64,000 bases of DNA from Sphingomonas sp. C3-2 (GTDB lineage: Bacteria > Pseudomonadota > Alphaproteobacteria > Sphingomonadales > Sphingomonadaceae), in the NCBI RefSeq assembly GCF_033025475.1, contig NZ_CP130322.1:2547001-2611000 (forward strand), in the 5' to 3' direction. The notes beneath the pieces were generated by a model. The model was not told where the DNA came from. It saw nothing but the letters and a program-made list of their open reading frames with translations, and did not search any database. How positions within the stretch are numbered: position 1 is the first letter of the stretch; every line of letters begins with the position of its first letter. The position numbers were made by a program, and so were the translations under genes. Below, one piece after another: positions 1 to 9,226 of the stretch.

Positions 1-1
1 G

Positions 2-361
2 GCGCCGCGCACGACGGTGGTGATCCGCCCGACGCTGATCACCCGCGTGATGCGCAACCTGATCGACAATGCGATCAAATATGGCGGCAGCGCGCGCGTT
101 TCGATCGAGACGGCGGCGGACGGCGTGACGACGATCATCGACGATGACGGGCCGGGCATTCCAGCGGACCGGGTGGAAGAGATGTTCCAGCCCTTTACCC
201 GGATGGAGGAATCGCGCAGCCGGCAGACCGGCGGAACCGGGCTTGGCCTGGCGCTGGCGCGCGCGATCGTCGAGCAGCATGGCGGCCGGCTGACGCTGGC
301 GAACCGGCGCGAAGGGGGCCTGCGCGCCTCGGTCTGGTTGCCCGCGCGGGCCGCCGGCTGA
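2..361 (+). CDS. Sensor histidine kinase, C-terminal fragment (5' end outside window)
   Basis: This is the 3' end of a two-component sensor kinase; the reading frame is open to the left edge, so the sensor, HAMP and phospho-acceptor parts lie outside the window. The visible part is the HATPase_c domain. It has the N box (NLIDNAIKYGG), the G1 box (DDGPGIP), an F-box-like stretch (MFQPFTRMEESRS) and the G2 box (GTGLGLALARAIVEQHGG). This domain binds ATP and phosphorylates the kinase's own His. The partner regulator and the signal cannot be told from here. The gene ends 26 nt before the convergent gshA stop. Confidence 0.9.
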   Translation, partial: APRTTVVIRPTLITRVMRNLIDNAIKYGGSARVSIETAADGVTTIIDDDGPGIPADRVEEMFQPFTRMEESRSRQTGGTGLGLALARAIVEQHGGRLTLANRREGGLRASVWLPARAAG

Positions 362-386
362 TACCGGTGCCCGCGCGAGGCGGAGG

Positions 387-1760
387 TCAGAAGCTCATAT
401 CGGCATAGATGCGGCTGAGATCGCCGCCCCATTCGCCGTGATATTTGTCGAGCAGCCGCTGCGCGGGCACCTTGCCCGATGCCACGATCTCGCGCAGCGG
501 ATCGAGGAAGCCGCTTTCATTGTCGCCCGAGGCGTTAAGCCGCGCGCGCGCGGTGAGCCCGGCGGTGGCGATGTCGAGCACGGTGGGGGCGATGTCGCGC
601 AGCGTGCGGCCATCGGGCAGCGGCGCATCGAGCGCGAGCCGGGGCACCGAATCGCGCAGCGTCTGGCGCGCATCCATCGACCAGTCCTTGACCAGATCCC
701 ACGCCGCGTCGAGCGCGGTCTGATCGTAGAGCAGCCCGACCCAGAATGCGGGGAGCGCGCAGATCTTGTTCCAGCGGCCGCCATCGGCGCCGCGCATTTC
801 CAGAAAGCTCTTCAGTCGCACTTCGGGGAAGGCGGTGGAGAGATGATCGGTCCAGTCGGATTCGGTCGGCAGTTCGCCGGGCATTGCAGGCAGCTTGCCC
901 TGTAGGAAGTCGCGGAAGCTCTGGCCGGCCGCATCGATATATTTGCCGTCGCGGTAGACGAAGTACATCGGCACATCGAGCGCATAGTCGGCATAGCGTT
1001 CATAGCCGAAGCCGTCTTCGAAGACGAAGGGCAGCATCCCCGTGCGCGCCGGATCGGTATCCGACCAGATATGGCTGCGATAGGAAAGGAAGCCATTGGG
1101 CTTGCCATCGGTGAAGGGCGAATTGGCGAACAGCGCGGTGGCAAGCGGCTGAAGCGCGAGGCCGACGCGGAACTTCTTCACCATGTCCGCCTCGGTCGCA
1201 TAGTCGAGGTTCACCTGGATGGTGCAGGTGCGCAGCATCATGTCGAGCCCGAGGCTGCCGACGCGCGGCATGTGGCGCAGCATGATGCCGTAGCGCCCCT
1301 TGGGCATGATCGGCAGTTCTTCGCGGCTCTTGTCGGGCCACATGCCGACGCCGAGGAAGCCCTTGGCGGTTTCGGCACCGATCGCCTTGATCTGTTCGAG
1401 GTGGCGGCCGGTTTCGGCGCAGGTCTGGTGCAGGTTTTCGAGCGGCGCGCCCGACAATTCGAGCTGGCCCGCCGGTTCGAGGCTGACCGTGCCGTCGGGG
1501 CCGGAGAGCGCAATGACATGGCCGTTTTCTTCGATCGGTTGCCAGCCATAACGGGTGAGCGCCATCAAGAGATCGCGGATGCCGCCGGGTTCGTCATAGG
1601 ACGGGGCATGGTGATCGCCGGTGCAATAGACGAACTTTTCATGCTCGGTGCCGATGCGCCATTTCTCGGAGGTTTTTTCGCCCTTGGCGAATGCCGCGAT
1701 CAGCTGATCACGGCTTTCGATGACCGGGTCTGCCCCCTGTGAAACCGTCTTTGTGCTCAT
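387..1760 (-). CDS. gshA: Glutamate-cysteine ligase, plant/alphaproteobacterial type
   Basis: It catalyses the first, ATP-dependent step of glutathione synthesis, joining L-Glu to L-Cys in the cytoplasm. The 457-residue protein has the GCS2-type layout: GTEHEKF at about residues 37-43, an SLEPAGQLELSGAP block near residue 95, and a central region with metal- and substrate-binding acidic residues. This length and architecture match the plant-like class rather than the E. coli class. The ATG is preceded by a GGGCGGGAC purine stretch. It lies 105 nt downstream of rsmE on the same strand and could be co-transcribed with it. Confidence 0.95.
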   Translation of the reverse strand: MSTKTVSQGADPVIESRDQLIAAFAKGEKTSEKWRIGTEHEKFVYCTGDHHAPSYDEPGGIRDLLMALTRYGWQPIEENGHVIALSGPDGTVSLEPAGQLELSGAPLENLHQTCAETGRHLEQIKAIGAETAKGFLGVGMWPDKSREELPIMPKGRYGIMLRHMPRVGSLGLDMMLRTCTIQVNLDYATEADMVKKFRVGLALQPLATALFANSPFTDGKPNGFLSYRSHIWSDTDPARTGMLPFVFEDGFGYERYADYALDVPMYFVYRDGKYIDAAGQSFRDFLQGKLPAMPGELPTESDWTDHLSTAFPEVRLKSFLEMRGADGGRWNKICALPAFWVGLLYDQTALDAAWDLVKDWSMDARQTLRDSVPRLALDAPLPDGRTLRDIAPTVLDIATAGLTARARLNASGDNESGFLDPLREIVASGKVPAQRLLDKYHGEWGGDLSRIYADMSF

Positions 1761-1865
1761 GTCCCGCCCTTAGTCACGCTTTCCCCGATTGGCAAAGCGC
1801 CATCGCACGGATTGAAGCGGGTGCAGAATTGGGAGTTGGCGGACGAATTTGCAAGCAGGCTTATA

Positions 1866-2609
1866 TTACCAGTCGCCAGCCGCTGCCATCCACAGGCTGA
1901 TCGCGGCGGCCGCCGCCGTCTCTGCGCGCAGGATACGGGGGCCGAGCGTGATGCCATGCGCCTGTGGCAGCGCGCGAATCTGTTCGCGCTCGTCGGAATC
2001 GAAACCGCCTTCGGGGCCGACAAGGATCGCGGCGGGCCCCTTGTGCGCGCGCATCGTCTCGAGCGCGGGCGCGCCGCCCTGTTCGTCGGCGAAGAAAAGC
2101 GCACGCTCTTTGGGCCAGTCGCGCAGCAGGGCGGGCAGCTTCACCGCGTCTGCCATGTGCGGCACGGCGGTGCGCCCGCATTGCTCGGATGCCTCGATCA
2201 TGTGCGCGCGCAGCCGATCGGTGTTGACGCGGTCGATCACCGTGCGCCGGGTGATGACGGGAACCAGCCGGTCGACGCCCAGTTCGCACGCCTTTTCGGC
2301 CACCCAGTCGACCCGCCCCTTTTTGATGGGGGCCGCGCACAGCCACAGATCGGGCACGGATTCGCGTGGGCGAAGCAGGCCGGTGATCTTCACCGTCAGG
2401 TCGCGCTTGCCGACCGAGATCGCCTCGGCCAGCCATTCGCCGCTGATATCGTCGAACAGCTTGACCGGGCTGCCCGGTTTCATCCGCATCACCGCCACCA
2501 GATAATGCGCCTGCGGCCCATCGATCCGCAGTTCCTGCAGATTGCCGAGCGGCTGCTCGACATACAGGCGCGGCGTGCTTTCGGGCGGCCAGGCGGGCGT
2601 GGCGGGCAT
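1866..2609 (-). CDS. rsmE: 16S rRNA (uracil(1498)-N(3))-methyltransferase RsmE
   Basis: It methylates N3 of U1498 in 16S rRNA using S-adenosylmethionine. The 247-residue protein has an N-terminal PUA-like part (RLYVEQPLGNLQELRIDGPQAHYLVAVMR region) and a C-terminal SPOUT knot. The knot is recognised by VGPEGGFDSDE and the LGPRILRAETA segment that forms the SAM pocket. It is divergent from ubiA across about 115 nt, which must hold both promoters, and upstream of gshA on the same strand. Confidence 0.95.
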   Translation of the reverse strand: MPATPAWPPESTPRLYVEQPLGNLQELRIDGPQAHYLVAVMRMKPGSPVKLFDDISGEWLAEAISVGKRDLTVKITGLLRPRESVPDLWLCAAPIKKGRVDWVAEKACELGVDRLVPVITRRTVIDRVNTDRLRAHMIEASEQCGRTAVPHMADAVKLPALLRDWPKERALFFADEQGGAPALETMRAHKGPAAILVGPEGGFDSDEREQIRALPQAHGITLGPRILRAETAAAAAISLWMAAAGDW

Positions 2610-2725
2610 GGGGGAGTACCTTGTTGTTCGAACGACGTCCCTCCATTGGATGAGGGGCGGGCCGAAGGAAAGCCCTTCGACAAAAACCCCTTCGACACGG
2701 AGGAGCGAGGGGCTATGGCAACCGC

Positions 2726-3649
2726 ATGGCTGGCACGACCCCTGACACCGAAATCGTCCCCGACAGCGAATATAAGGGCCTGATGGCGCATCTCCCGCCG
2801 CAGCTGCGCAACTTTGCGCTGGTGACGCGGCTGGACCGGCCGATCGGCTGGTGGCTGCTCTTTTGGCCTTGCGCCTGGGGCGTCGCGCTTGCGGGCGGGA
2901 TGGCCGATCACTGGCACCTCATCTTCTGGATGCTGCTTGGTGCGATCGCGATGCGCGGCGCGGGCTGCGTGATCAACGACATTGTCGACCGCGATCTCGA
3001 TCGGCAGGTGGAACGCACGCGCAACCGCCCGCTCGCCAGCGGTGCGGTGTCGCTGACGCGGGCCTGGATCTGGCTGGCGCTGCTGATGCTCGTCGGGCTG
3101 GTCGTGCTGTTGCAGCTCAATCTGACGGCGCAGATCGTGGCGCTGATCAGCATCGCGCCGGTGGCGGCCTATCCCTTTATGAAGCGCATCACCTGGTGGC
3201 CGCAGGCCTGGCTGGGCATGGTCTTTTCCTGGGGCGCGCTGGTTGGCTGGGCGGCGGTGCAGGGCGCGCTGAACCTGCCCATCCTTCTGGTCTATGCGGG
3301 CGCGATTAGCTGGGTGATCGGTTACGACACGCTTTATGCGTTGCAGGACCGCGAGGACGATGCGCTGGTCGGCATCAAATCATCGGCGCGGGCGATGGGC
3401 GCGCATGTGCGCGGCGGTGTGGCGCTCTGCTATGCGGTTGCGGTGGCGCTGTGGGGTGCCGGTTTCTGGATGGTGCGTCCCGATCCGCTGGCGCTTTTGG
3501 CGCTCGTTCCGGTGGCGCTGCATCTGTGCTGGCAGATCGCGACGCTCAAGCCCGATGACGGGCTGGACGGGCTGATCAAGTTCCGCGCGAACCGGTTTGC
3601 CGGGTTTTTGATGTTCCTCGCCTGCGCGGCGGTGGGGTCTGCGGGTTGA
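2726..3649 (+). CDS. ubiA: 4-hydroxybenzoate polyprenyltransferase
   Basis: This integral membrane prenyltransferase joins a polyprenyl chain to 4-hydroxybenzoate in ubiquinone synthesis. The 307-residue protein has the two aspartate-rich motifs of the UbiA family: NDIVDRDLD at residues 84-92 and YDTLYALQDREDD at about 200-212. These bind Mg-diphosphate. Between and after them are about eight hydrophobic helices. The ATG at 2726 is used; an in-frame ATG 18 codons later is an alternative. It leads a plus-strand run with pmbA 31 nt downstream. Confidence 0.95.
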   Translation: MAGTTPDTEIVPDSEYKGLMAHLPPQLRNFALVTRLDRPIGWWLLFWPCAWGVALAGGMADHWHLIFWMLLGAIAMRGAGCVINDIVDRDLDRQVERTRNRPLASGAVSLTRAWIWLALLMLVGLVVLLQLNLTAQIVALISIAPVAAYPFMKRITWWPQAWLGMVFSWGALVGWAAVQGALNLPILLVYAGAISWVIGYDTLYALQDREDDALVGIKSSARAMGAHVRGGVALCYAVAVALWGAGFWMVRPDPLALLALVPVALHLCWQIATLKPDDGLDGLIKFRANRFAGFLMFLACAAVGSAG

Positions 3650-3680
3650 ACCGGGGCGCATGTGCGCTTAAGCGCGGCTG

Positions 3681-5027
3681 ATGCTCAGCACCGCACAAGC
3701 CGAAACCCATGTCGCCGATCTTGTCCAGCGCGCGCGCAAGGCAGGGGCCGACGCCGCTGACGCGCTTTATGCGGGGGGCGCTTCCACCAATGTCCAGGTG
3801 CGGCTTGGCGCGCTTGAGGATGTGGAGCGTTCCGAAGGCGAGGAGATTGGCCTGCGCGTGTTCGTGGGCCAGCGGTCTGCCTCGGCATCGACGTCGGACC
3901 TGTCGGGCGAGTCGTTCGATGCGCTGGTAGAACGCGTCGTCGCGATGGCGCGCGAGGCACCCGAAGATCCCTATGCCGGGCTGGCGCCGGAAGACCGGCT
4001 GATGACGGGCGATCTGCCCGCGCTCGACATCGACGATGGTGGCGATGCCGATCCCGCTGCGCTCAAGCTGCGCGCGCTGGCCGCCGAGGATGCCGCGCGC
4101 GCGGTGGCGGGCGTCACCAACAGCGAGGGCGCGGGTGCGGGCGCGAGCCGCAGCACCTTTGCGCTGGCGACCAGCACGGGCTTCACGCGCGGCTATGCGG
4201 GCACGGGGCACAGCCTTTCGGCGAGCGTGCTGGCGGGCACGGGCAGCGGGATGCAGCGCGATTACGGCTATCATTCGGTGCGGCACCTTTCCGATCTCGA
4301 CGCGCCCGAGGCGCTTGGCCGGGTGGCGGGCGAACGCGCGGTGGCCAAGCTCGATCCGGTGCGTCCGGCCAGCGGGCCGATGCCCGTCGTGTTCGATCCG
4401 CGTGTGGGCAACGGGCTGCTCAGCCACCTGATCGGCGCGATCACCGGTGGGGCGATCGCGCGCAAGACGAGCTTCCTGCTCGACCGGCTGGGGGAGGAAG
4501 TTTTTGCACCCGGCATCACCGTGGTCGACGACCCGCTGCGGCTGCGCGGCCTGCGCTCGCGCCCGTTCGACGGCGAAGGGCTGCCCACTGCTGAAACGGT
4601 GATGATCGACAAGGGCGTGCTCACCAGCTGGATCATGGCGGTTGCCGCTGCCAACCAGCTGGGGCTGCAGCCCACCGGCCATGCTTCGCGCGGGACGGGC
4701 GGCGCCCCGGGGGCGAGTGCGACGAACCTTCATATGGAGCCGGGCAGCGTCACCCCCGCCGAGCTGATCGCCGACATCCGCGAGGGCATCTATGTCACCG
4801 AACTGATCGGCATGGGCGTGAACGGCGTGACGGGCGATTACAGCCGCGGCGCGGCAGGCTTCCTGATCGAAAATGGCGAGATCACGCGCCCGGTGGCGGA
4901 GGTGACGGTGGCCGGCAATCTCAAGGACATGTACCGCGCGCTCATCCCCGCCAACGACCTCGAATTCCGCTATGCGATCAACGTTCCCACGCTTAGGGTG
5001 GATGGCATGACGGTGGCCGGTGGCTGA
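3681..5027 (+). CDS. pmbA: TldD/PmbA-family metallopeptidase-related protein (PmbA/TldE)
   Basis: PmbA (TldE) is the partner of TldD in a heterodimeric protease known from microcin B17 maturation and CcdA degradation. The 448-residue protein is typical in length. Visible family landmarks are the N-terminal repeat-like region, the central FDPRVGNGLLSHLIG segment and the C-terminal GVNGVTGDYSRGAAGF block, which is the best-conserved part. As expected for PmbA it lacks the HExxxH zinc motif that TldD carries. tldD is not in the window. The last 8 nt overlap the following gene. Confidence 0.93.
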   Translation: MLSTAQAETHVADLVQRARKAGADAADALYAGGASTNVQVRLGALEDVERSEGEEIGLRVFVGQRSASASTSDLSGESFDALVERVVAMAREAPEDPYAGLAPEDRLMTGDLPALDIDDGGDADPAALKLRALAAEDAARAVAGVTNSEGAGAGASRSTFALATSTGFTRGYAGTGHSLSASVLAGTGSGMQRDYGYHSVRHLSDLDAPEALGRVAGERAVAKLDPVRPASGPMPVVFDPRVGNGLLSHLIGAITGGAIARKTSFLLDRLGEEVFAPGITVVDDPLRLRGLRSRPFDGEGLPTAETVMIDKGVLTSWIMAVAAANQLGLQPTGHASRGTGGAPGASATNLHMEPGSVTPAELIADIREGIYVTELIGMGVNGVTGDYSRGAAGFLIENGEITRPVAEVTVAGNLKDMYRALIPANDLEFRYAINVPTLRVDGMTVAGG

Positions 5028-5799
5028 AGCCCTGATCGACAAAGTGGCGGCTGCGGTACGCGAGGCCGCAGACATGGCGCATGGCCGCTGGCGCGGCGAA
5101 TTTGCGCAGTGGGAAAAGGCGCCGGGCAATCCGGTGTGCGAGATTGATCTGGCCGCCAACGATATTTTGCGCCGCCGCCTTGGCGAAATCGATCCCGATG
5201 CGGGCTGGCTGTCCGAAGAAAATGCCGATCACCCCGATCGGCTGCTCGGCCCCCGCGTCTGGGTGGTCGACCCGATTGACGGGACGCGCGACTATATTCG
5301 CGGGCGGCCCGGCTGGTCGGTCTCGGTGGCGCTGGTCGAGGGCGGTCAGCCGATCTTGGGCGTACTCGATGCGCCAGCGCGCGGCGAACATTGGCGGGCA
5401 GAGGCAGGCAAGGGCGCATGGCGTAACGGCGTGCGCCTCAAATCCAGCCAGCGCATGGAATTTTCGGGCGCGCGCGTGCCCACCGATGCGCTGCCGCGGA
5501 TCGACGGCGATCTCCAGATGGTGGAAAAGCCCAATTCGATCGCGCTGCGCATCGCGATGATCGCGGCGGACGAGGCCGATCTGGTCGCCACCATCCGTTG
5601 GGGTCATGAATGGGATATCGCCGCCGCCGTGCTGATCGCGCGCGAAGCCGGCGCGGTGGTGACCGACGCGCTGGGCGGCGCGTTGCGCTTCAACAGCACC
5701 AAGGGACGCGCCTTTGGCGTCATCGCGGCGGCGCCCGGCATCCATGATGCCGCCGTCGCCCGGCTGCGCGACCGCGCCGAAGCCGGCATCCAGCGGTAA
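5020..5799 (+). CDS. Inositol monophosphatase-family phosphatase, CysQ-like
   Basis: This is a Mg-dependent phosphatase of the IMPase/3'(2'),5'-bisphosphate nucleotidase family. Its metal-site motifs are SEEN at residues 65-68, DPIDGT at 84-89 and WDIAAA near 198. The 259 residues fit either CysQ (hydrolysis of phosphoadenosine phosphate from sulfate assimilation) or a general inositol-phosphatase. The start is GTG, overlapping the pmbA end by 8 nt, so the genes are probably translationally coupled. A TSUP exporter follows 15 nt later, which slightly favours a sulfur role; that is inference. Confidence 0.85.
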   Translation: MAEALIDKVAAAVREAADMAHGRWRGEFAQWEKAPGNPVCEIDLAANDILRRRLGEIDPDAGWLSEENADHPDRLLGPRVWVVDPIDGTRDYIRGRPGWSVSVALVEGGQPILGVLDAPARGEHWRAEAGKGAWRNGVRLKSSQRMEFSGARVPTDALPRIDGDLQMVEKPNSIALRIAMIAADEADLVATIRWGHEWDIAAAVLIAREAGAVVTDALGGALRFNSTKGRAFGVIAAAPGIHDAAVARLRDRAEAGIQR

Positions 5800-5814
5800 G
5801 ACCGGGCAGCGATC

Positions 5815-6603
5815 TTGGACCTTTCGCTTTCGGTTGAAGCCATTGCCTTTCTGGTCGCGGTTGCGGCGGCCGCCGGGTTCATCGACGCGATTGCCGGTGG
5901 TGGCGGGCTGCTGACCGTGCCTGCACTGCTGAGTGCGGGGATCCCGCCGGTGATGGCGCTGGGCACCAACAAGGTGCAATCCTGTTTCGGGACCGCGATC
6001 GCCACCTGGTCCTATGCCCGCGCCGGGCAGATCCGGTTCCGGCAGATGCTCATCCCGATCATTGGCGCCTTTATCGGATCTTTGGGTGGCGCGGCGGCGA
6101 TGCAGCGGGTGGAGCCGAGCCTGCTCGCCGGGCTGGTGCCGGGGCTGCTGATCCTGATCGCGCTCTATTTCCTGTTTTCGCGCAGCATGGGGGATGTCGA
6201 CAGCCATCAGCGCATGACGCCCTATGCGTACGGCACGGTGGCGCTGGCGCTGGGGTTTTACGACGGGTTTTTCGGGCCGGGGGCGGGGGCCTTTTACACC
6301 GCCGGGCTGATCTCGCTGCTCGGCTTCGGGATGCTGAAGGCGACCGCGAACACCAAGGCGATGAACCTTGCCAGCAATATCGGCTCGATCATCGTGCTTG
6401 GGACGGCGGGGCAGGTTTATTGGCAGGTCGGGCTGACCATGGCGGTGGCGGCGATGATTGGCGCGCGGATCGGCTCGAAAACCGCGATGCGCTTTGGCAG
6501 CCGGCTGATCCGCCCGCTGCTCGTTGTGATCTCGATCGCGATGACGATCCGGCTGTTGCTCGATCCGAACAACCCGGTGGCGCAGCTGCTCTGGGCGGGC
6601 TGA
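5815..6603 (+). CDS. TSUP family (TauE/SafE) anion transporter
   Basis: This polytopic membrane protein of 262 residues has the duplicated TSUP signature. The first copy contains GFIDAIAGGGGLLTVPALL and GTNKVQSCFGT; the second contains GFYDGFFGPGAGAFYT and NTKAMNLASNIGS. Members move sulfite, sulfonates or other small organic anions across the inner membrane. The start codon appears to be TTG at 5815, just after the cysQ-like stop; no ATG lies nearby in frame. It ends 6 nt before the convergent CoA-binding gene, so the two transcripts must terminate in, or overlap, each other's coding region. Confidence 0.9.
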   Translation: MDLSLSVEAIAFLVAVAAAAGFIDAIAGGGGLLTVPALLSAGIPPVMALGTNKVQSCFGTAIATWSYARAGQIRFRQMLIPIIGAFIGSLGGAAAMQRVEPSLLAGLVPGLLILIALYFLFSRSMGDVDSHQRMTPYAYGTVALALGFYDGFFGPGAGAFYTAGLISLLGFGMLKATANTKAMNLASNIGSIIVLGTAGQVYWQVGLTMAVAAMIGARIGSKTAMRFGSRLIRPLLVVISIAMTIRLLLDPNNPVAQLLWAG

Positions 6604-6609
6604 ACGTCC

Positions 6610-7038
6610 TCAGCCGACCGGCGGCAGTCCGAGCCGCGGGATTTCCATCTTGGGGCAGCGATCCATCACCACCTTGAGCCCGGCGGCCTCGGCGCGCGCG
6701 GCGGCTTCCTCGTTGATCACGCCGATCTGCAGCCACACCGATTTGGCACCCGCGGCAATCGCCTGATCGACCGCATCGCCCGCCGCCTCGGAACGGCGGA
6801 AGATGTCGACCATGTCGATCGGCACGCCGATCTGCGACAGATCGCGCCAGATGAATTCGCCGTGGACATGCTCGCCGGTGATCTGCGGATTGACCGGAAT
6901 GACGCGGTATCCGCGCGACTGGAGATAGGCCATCACCTCATAGCTCGGCCGGTCGGGCCGGTCCGACGCGCCGATCAGCGCGATGGTGCGGGTGCTGCCG
7001 AGCAGTTCTGCAATATCCTCGTCGCGCGTCAGCGGCAT
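6610..7038 (-). CDS. CoA-binding protein (YccU-like)
   Basis: A small single-domain protein of 142 residues with the CoA_binding_2 Rossmann fold. Landmarks are [19 protein letters not shown] near the N terminus, YRVIPVNP, a central [10 protein letters not shown] segment and [18 protein letters not shown], ending in a [13 protein letters not shown] tail. This matches E. coli YccU, whose precise role is not established; acyl-CoA or nucleotide binding is inferred from the fold. The ATG has a good GGGAG ribosome site at 7-nt spacing. It lies just downstream of mrp on the same strand. Confidence 0.9.
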   Translation of the reverse strand: MPLTRDEDIAELLGSTRTIALIGASDRPDRPSYEVMAYLQSRGYRVIPVNPQITGEHVHGEFIWRDLSQIGVPIDMVDIFRRSEAAGDAVDQAIAAGAKSVWLQIGVINEEAAARAEAAGLKVVMDRCPKMEIPRLGLPPVG

Positions 7039-7070
7039 GGCTGTCTCCCGTTATGGCCCCTGAAAACGAA

Positions 7071-8054
7071 CTATTCGGCGGCGCTTTGGTTCAACCAGTC
7101 CTTCAGCCGCGCCGCGATCTGGTGGAAGGCCACGCCTTCCTGCGCGTCGGTGGCCGCCGGCGGGGTGCCTGCGTCGGACGCGGTACGGATCGCGATGTCG
7201 AGCGGGATGCGCCCCAGAAAATCATGGCCCATGGTGCGCGCCGCCGCCTCGGCCCCGCCCGCGCCGAAGGGATCGGAAACCTCGCCGCAATGCGGGCAGG
7301 CATAGCCGGCCATGTTCTCGACCAGCCCGATCACCGGCACGCCCGCCTGATTGAACAGGTCGATCGCGCGGGTCGCGTCGATCAGCGCCAGATCCTGCGG
7401 GGTGGAGACGATGACTGCGCCTGCGGGCTTTTGCTTCTGGAGCATCGAAAGCTGGACGTCGCCCGTGCCCGGCGGCAGATCGGCGATCAGCACCTCGGCA
7501 TCGGCCCAGTCGGCATCGATCAGCTGGCCCAGCGCATTGCCCGCCATCGGCCCGCGCCACGCGATCGCCTGACCCGGCTTTACGAGATGGCCGAGCGACA
7601 ACATGGGGACGCCGTAGGGGCTTTGGATCGGGATCATCTTCTGATCCACGGCATGCGGCTTTTCATTTTCGGTGGCCATCAGGCGCGGCTGCGACGGACC
7701 GTAAATATCGGCGTCGATCAGCCCGACCTTCACGCCCAGTTTCGCCAGCGCAATGGCAAGGTTGGCCGAAACGGTCGACTTGCCGACGCCGCCCTTGCCG
7801 CTGCCGACCACAATGAGCTTGCGGCCGATCTTTTCGCTCGTCATCGCGATGCGCACTTCGGAAACGCCGGGAAGCGCGGTGAGCGCGGCCTTGATATCAG
7901 CCTCCATCGCGGCGCGCGCATCGCCCGAAAGGCCCGTCACGTCGAGGATCAGGCTGACGCGGCCATCGGCAATCCGCGGGCCGCTCGCGCGCTTTCCGGC
8001 AATGGGGGCAAGGGCGGCGATCACATGGTCGAGCTGGGTCATGCGCGTGGACAT
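7071..8054 (-). CDS. mrp: Mrp/ApbC family Fe-S cluster carrier ATPase
   Basis: A P-loop ATPase that carries and delivers Fe-S clusters in the cytoplasm. From the ATG at 8054 it has 327 residues: an N-terminal DUF59 (MIP18-like) domain (about 5-75), the deviant Walker A motif GSGKGGVGKST at 84-94, the DADIYGPSQPRL switch, ADLPPGTGDVQLS, and the cluster-binding CPHC pair in NMAGYACPHCGE. An upstream in-frame GTG (8078) is possible, but the ATG at 8054 has a GGCGGA site and better fits the family. It is divergent from hflK. Confidence 0.92.
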   Translation of the reverse strand: MSTRMTQLDHVIAALAPIAGKRASGPRIADGRVSLILDVTGLSGDARAAMEADIKAALTALPGVSEVRIAMTSEKIGRKLIVVGSGKGGVGKSTVSANLAIALAKLGVKVGLIDADIYGPSQPRLMATENEKPHAVDQKMIPIQSPYGVPMLSLGHLVKPGQAIAWRGPMAGNALGQLIDADWADAEVLIADLPPGTGDVQLSMLQKQKPAGAVIVSTPQDLALIDATRAIDLFNQAGVPVIGLVENMAGYACPHCGEVSDPFGAGGAEAAARTMGHDFLGRIPLDIAIRTASDAGTPPAATDAQEGVAFHQIAARLKDWLNQSAAE

Positions 8055-8155
8055 AAGCGTAGTTTCCGCCAATGCCACTGTTTTTCCGGCAACCGCTTCT
8101 TATAATGGTCGGCATGAAGCAAAAATCGGGGTGGTTCGCGTCCGGAATCGCGATG

Positions 8156-9226
8156 ATGAGTGAAGGCGGCCCATGGGGCGGCAAAGGTGGCGGCGGCGCG
8201 GGCGGGGGCGGCGGCGACCGCCCACCCAGCCCGTGGAACCGTCCGCCCGAAGGGGATCGTCCCCGTGGGCGGGGCCAGCCCGGCCCGTCCGCCGCCGACC
8301 AGATATCCGCCAAGTTGCGCGAAATGTTCGGCACGGGCGGACCCGGCGGCAGTGGTGGCCTGTCGGGCCCCAATGGCAAGCCGATCTGGCCGTTTGTCGC
8401 GGTGGCCTTTGTGCTTGTGTGGATCGCGCTCACCAGCATCCACCGCATCGGCCCCGAACAGGCGGGGGTGATCACCCAGTTCGGCCGCTATTCGCGCACG
8501 ATCCAGCCCGGTATCGGCTTCTCGCTGCCCGCGCCGATCGAAAGCGTCGAAAAGGTCGATATTCAGGCGATCCGCACGATCAATATCGGCCAGGCCGGCG
8601 GCAATCAGGACAATCTGGTGCTGACCGGCGACCAGAATCTGATCGACCTTGCCTATTCGGTGCGCTGGAACATCAAGCGCGGCGCGGCGGAACAGTTCCT
8701 GTTCCAGCTGGCCGATCCCGAACAGACGATCAGCGAAGTCGCCGAAAGCGCGATGCGTTCGGTGGTCGCCAATTTCACGCTGACCCAGGCGATTGGCCCC
8801 GGCCGTACCGATATGGAACAGCAGGTGGCGGCGACGATGCAGAACATCCTCGACGATTATAAGGCCGGCGTGCAGATCCAGGGTGTCTCGATCAGCCAGG
8901 CAGACCCGCCGGGCGCGGTGAACGAGGCGTTCAAGCGCGTCACCGCCGCGCAGCAGGAGGTGGAATCGAACCTCAACGGCGCGCGCGCCTATGCGCAGCA
9001 GATCACCGCCCGCGCCCAGGGTGAATCCGCCGCGTTCGAAAAGGTGTACGAGGAATATCGCCTCGCCCCCGACGTGACGCGTCGCCGCATGTATTACGAG
9101 ACGATGGAAAAGGTTCTTTCCAAGGTGGACAAGACGGTAGTCGAAGCGCCGGGCGTGACGCCCTATCTGGCGCTCCCCGAAGTCAAGAAGCGTGCCGCGC
9201 AGTCGGCCGGGGAGGTGGCGCAGTGA
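8156..9226 (+). CDS. hflK: HflK, SPFH-domain subunit of the FtsH regulator complex
   Basis: With HflC it forms a large inner-membrane SPFH assembly on the periplasmic face that modulates the AAA protease FtsH. From the ATG at 8156 the protein has 356 residues: a Gly/Pro-rich cytoplasmic N-terminus (1-75), one membrane segment (about 78-95), and a prohibitin-type domain beginning IGPEQAGVITQFG. A long C-terminal helix follows. An in-frame ATG lies directly before (8153), others lie upstream at 8105 and 8114; the MSEGGPW start is chosen because family members begin this way. hflC overlaps by 4 nt. Confidence 0.92.
   Translation: MSEGGPWGGKGGGGAGGGGGDRPPSPWNRPPEGDRPRGRGQPGPSAADQISAKLREMFGTGGPGGSGGLSGPNGKPIWPFVAVAFVLVWIALTSIHRIGPEQAGVITQFGRYSRTIQPGIGFSLPAPIESVEKVDIQAIRTINIGQAGGNQDNLVLTGDQNLIDLAYSVRWNIKRGAAEQFLFQLADPEQTISEVAESAMRSVVANFTLTQAIGPGRTDMEQQVAATMQNILDDYKAGVQIQGVSISQADPPGAVNEAFKRVTAAQQEVESNLNGARAYAQQITARAQGESAAFEKVYEEYRLAPDVTRRRMYYETMEKVLSKVDKTVVEAPGVTPYLALPEVKKRAAQSAGEVAQ

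Noticed and set aside
3576-5159. 527-codon minus-strand frame opposite pmbA
   Set aside because: Antisense shadow; pmbA is unambiguous and the reverse product has no domain.
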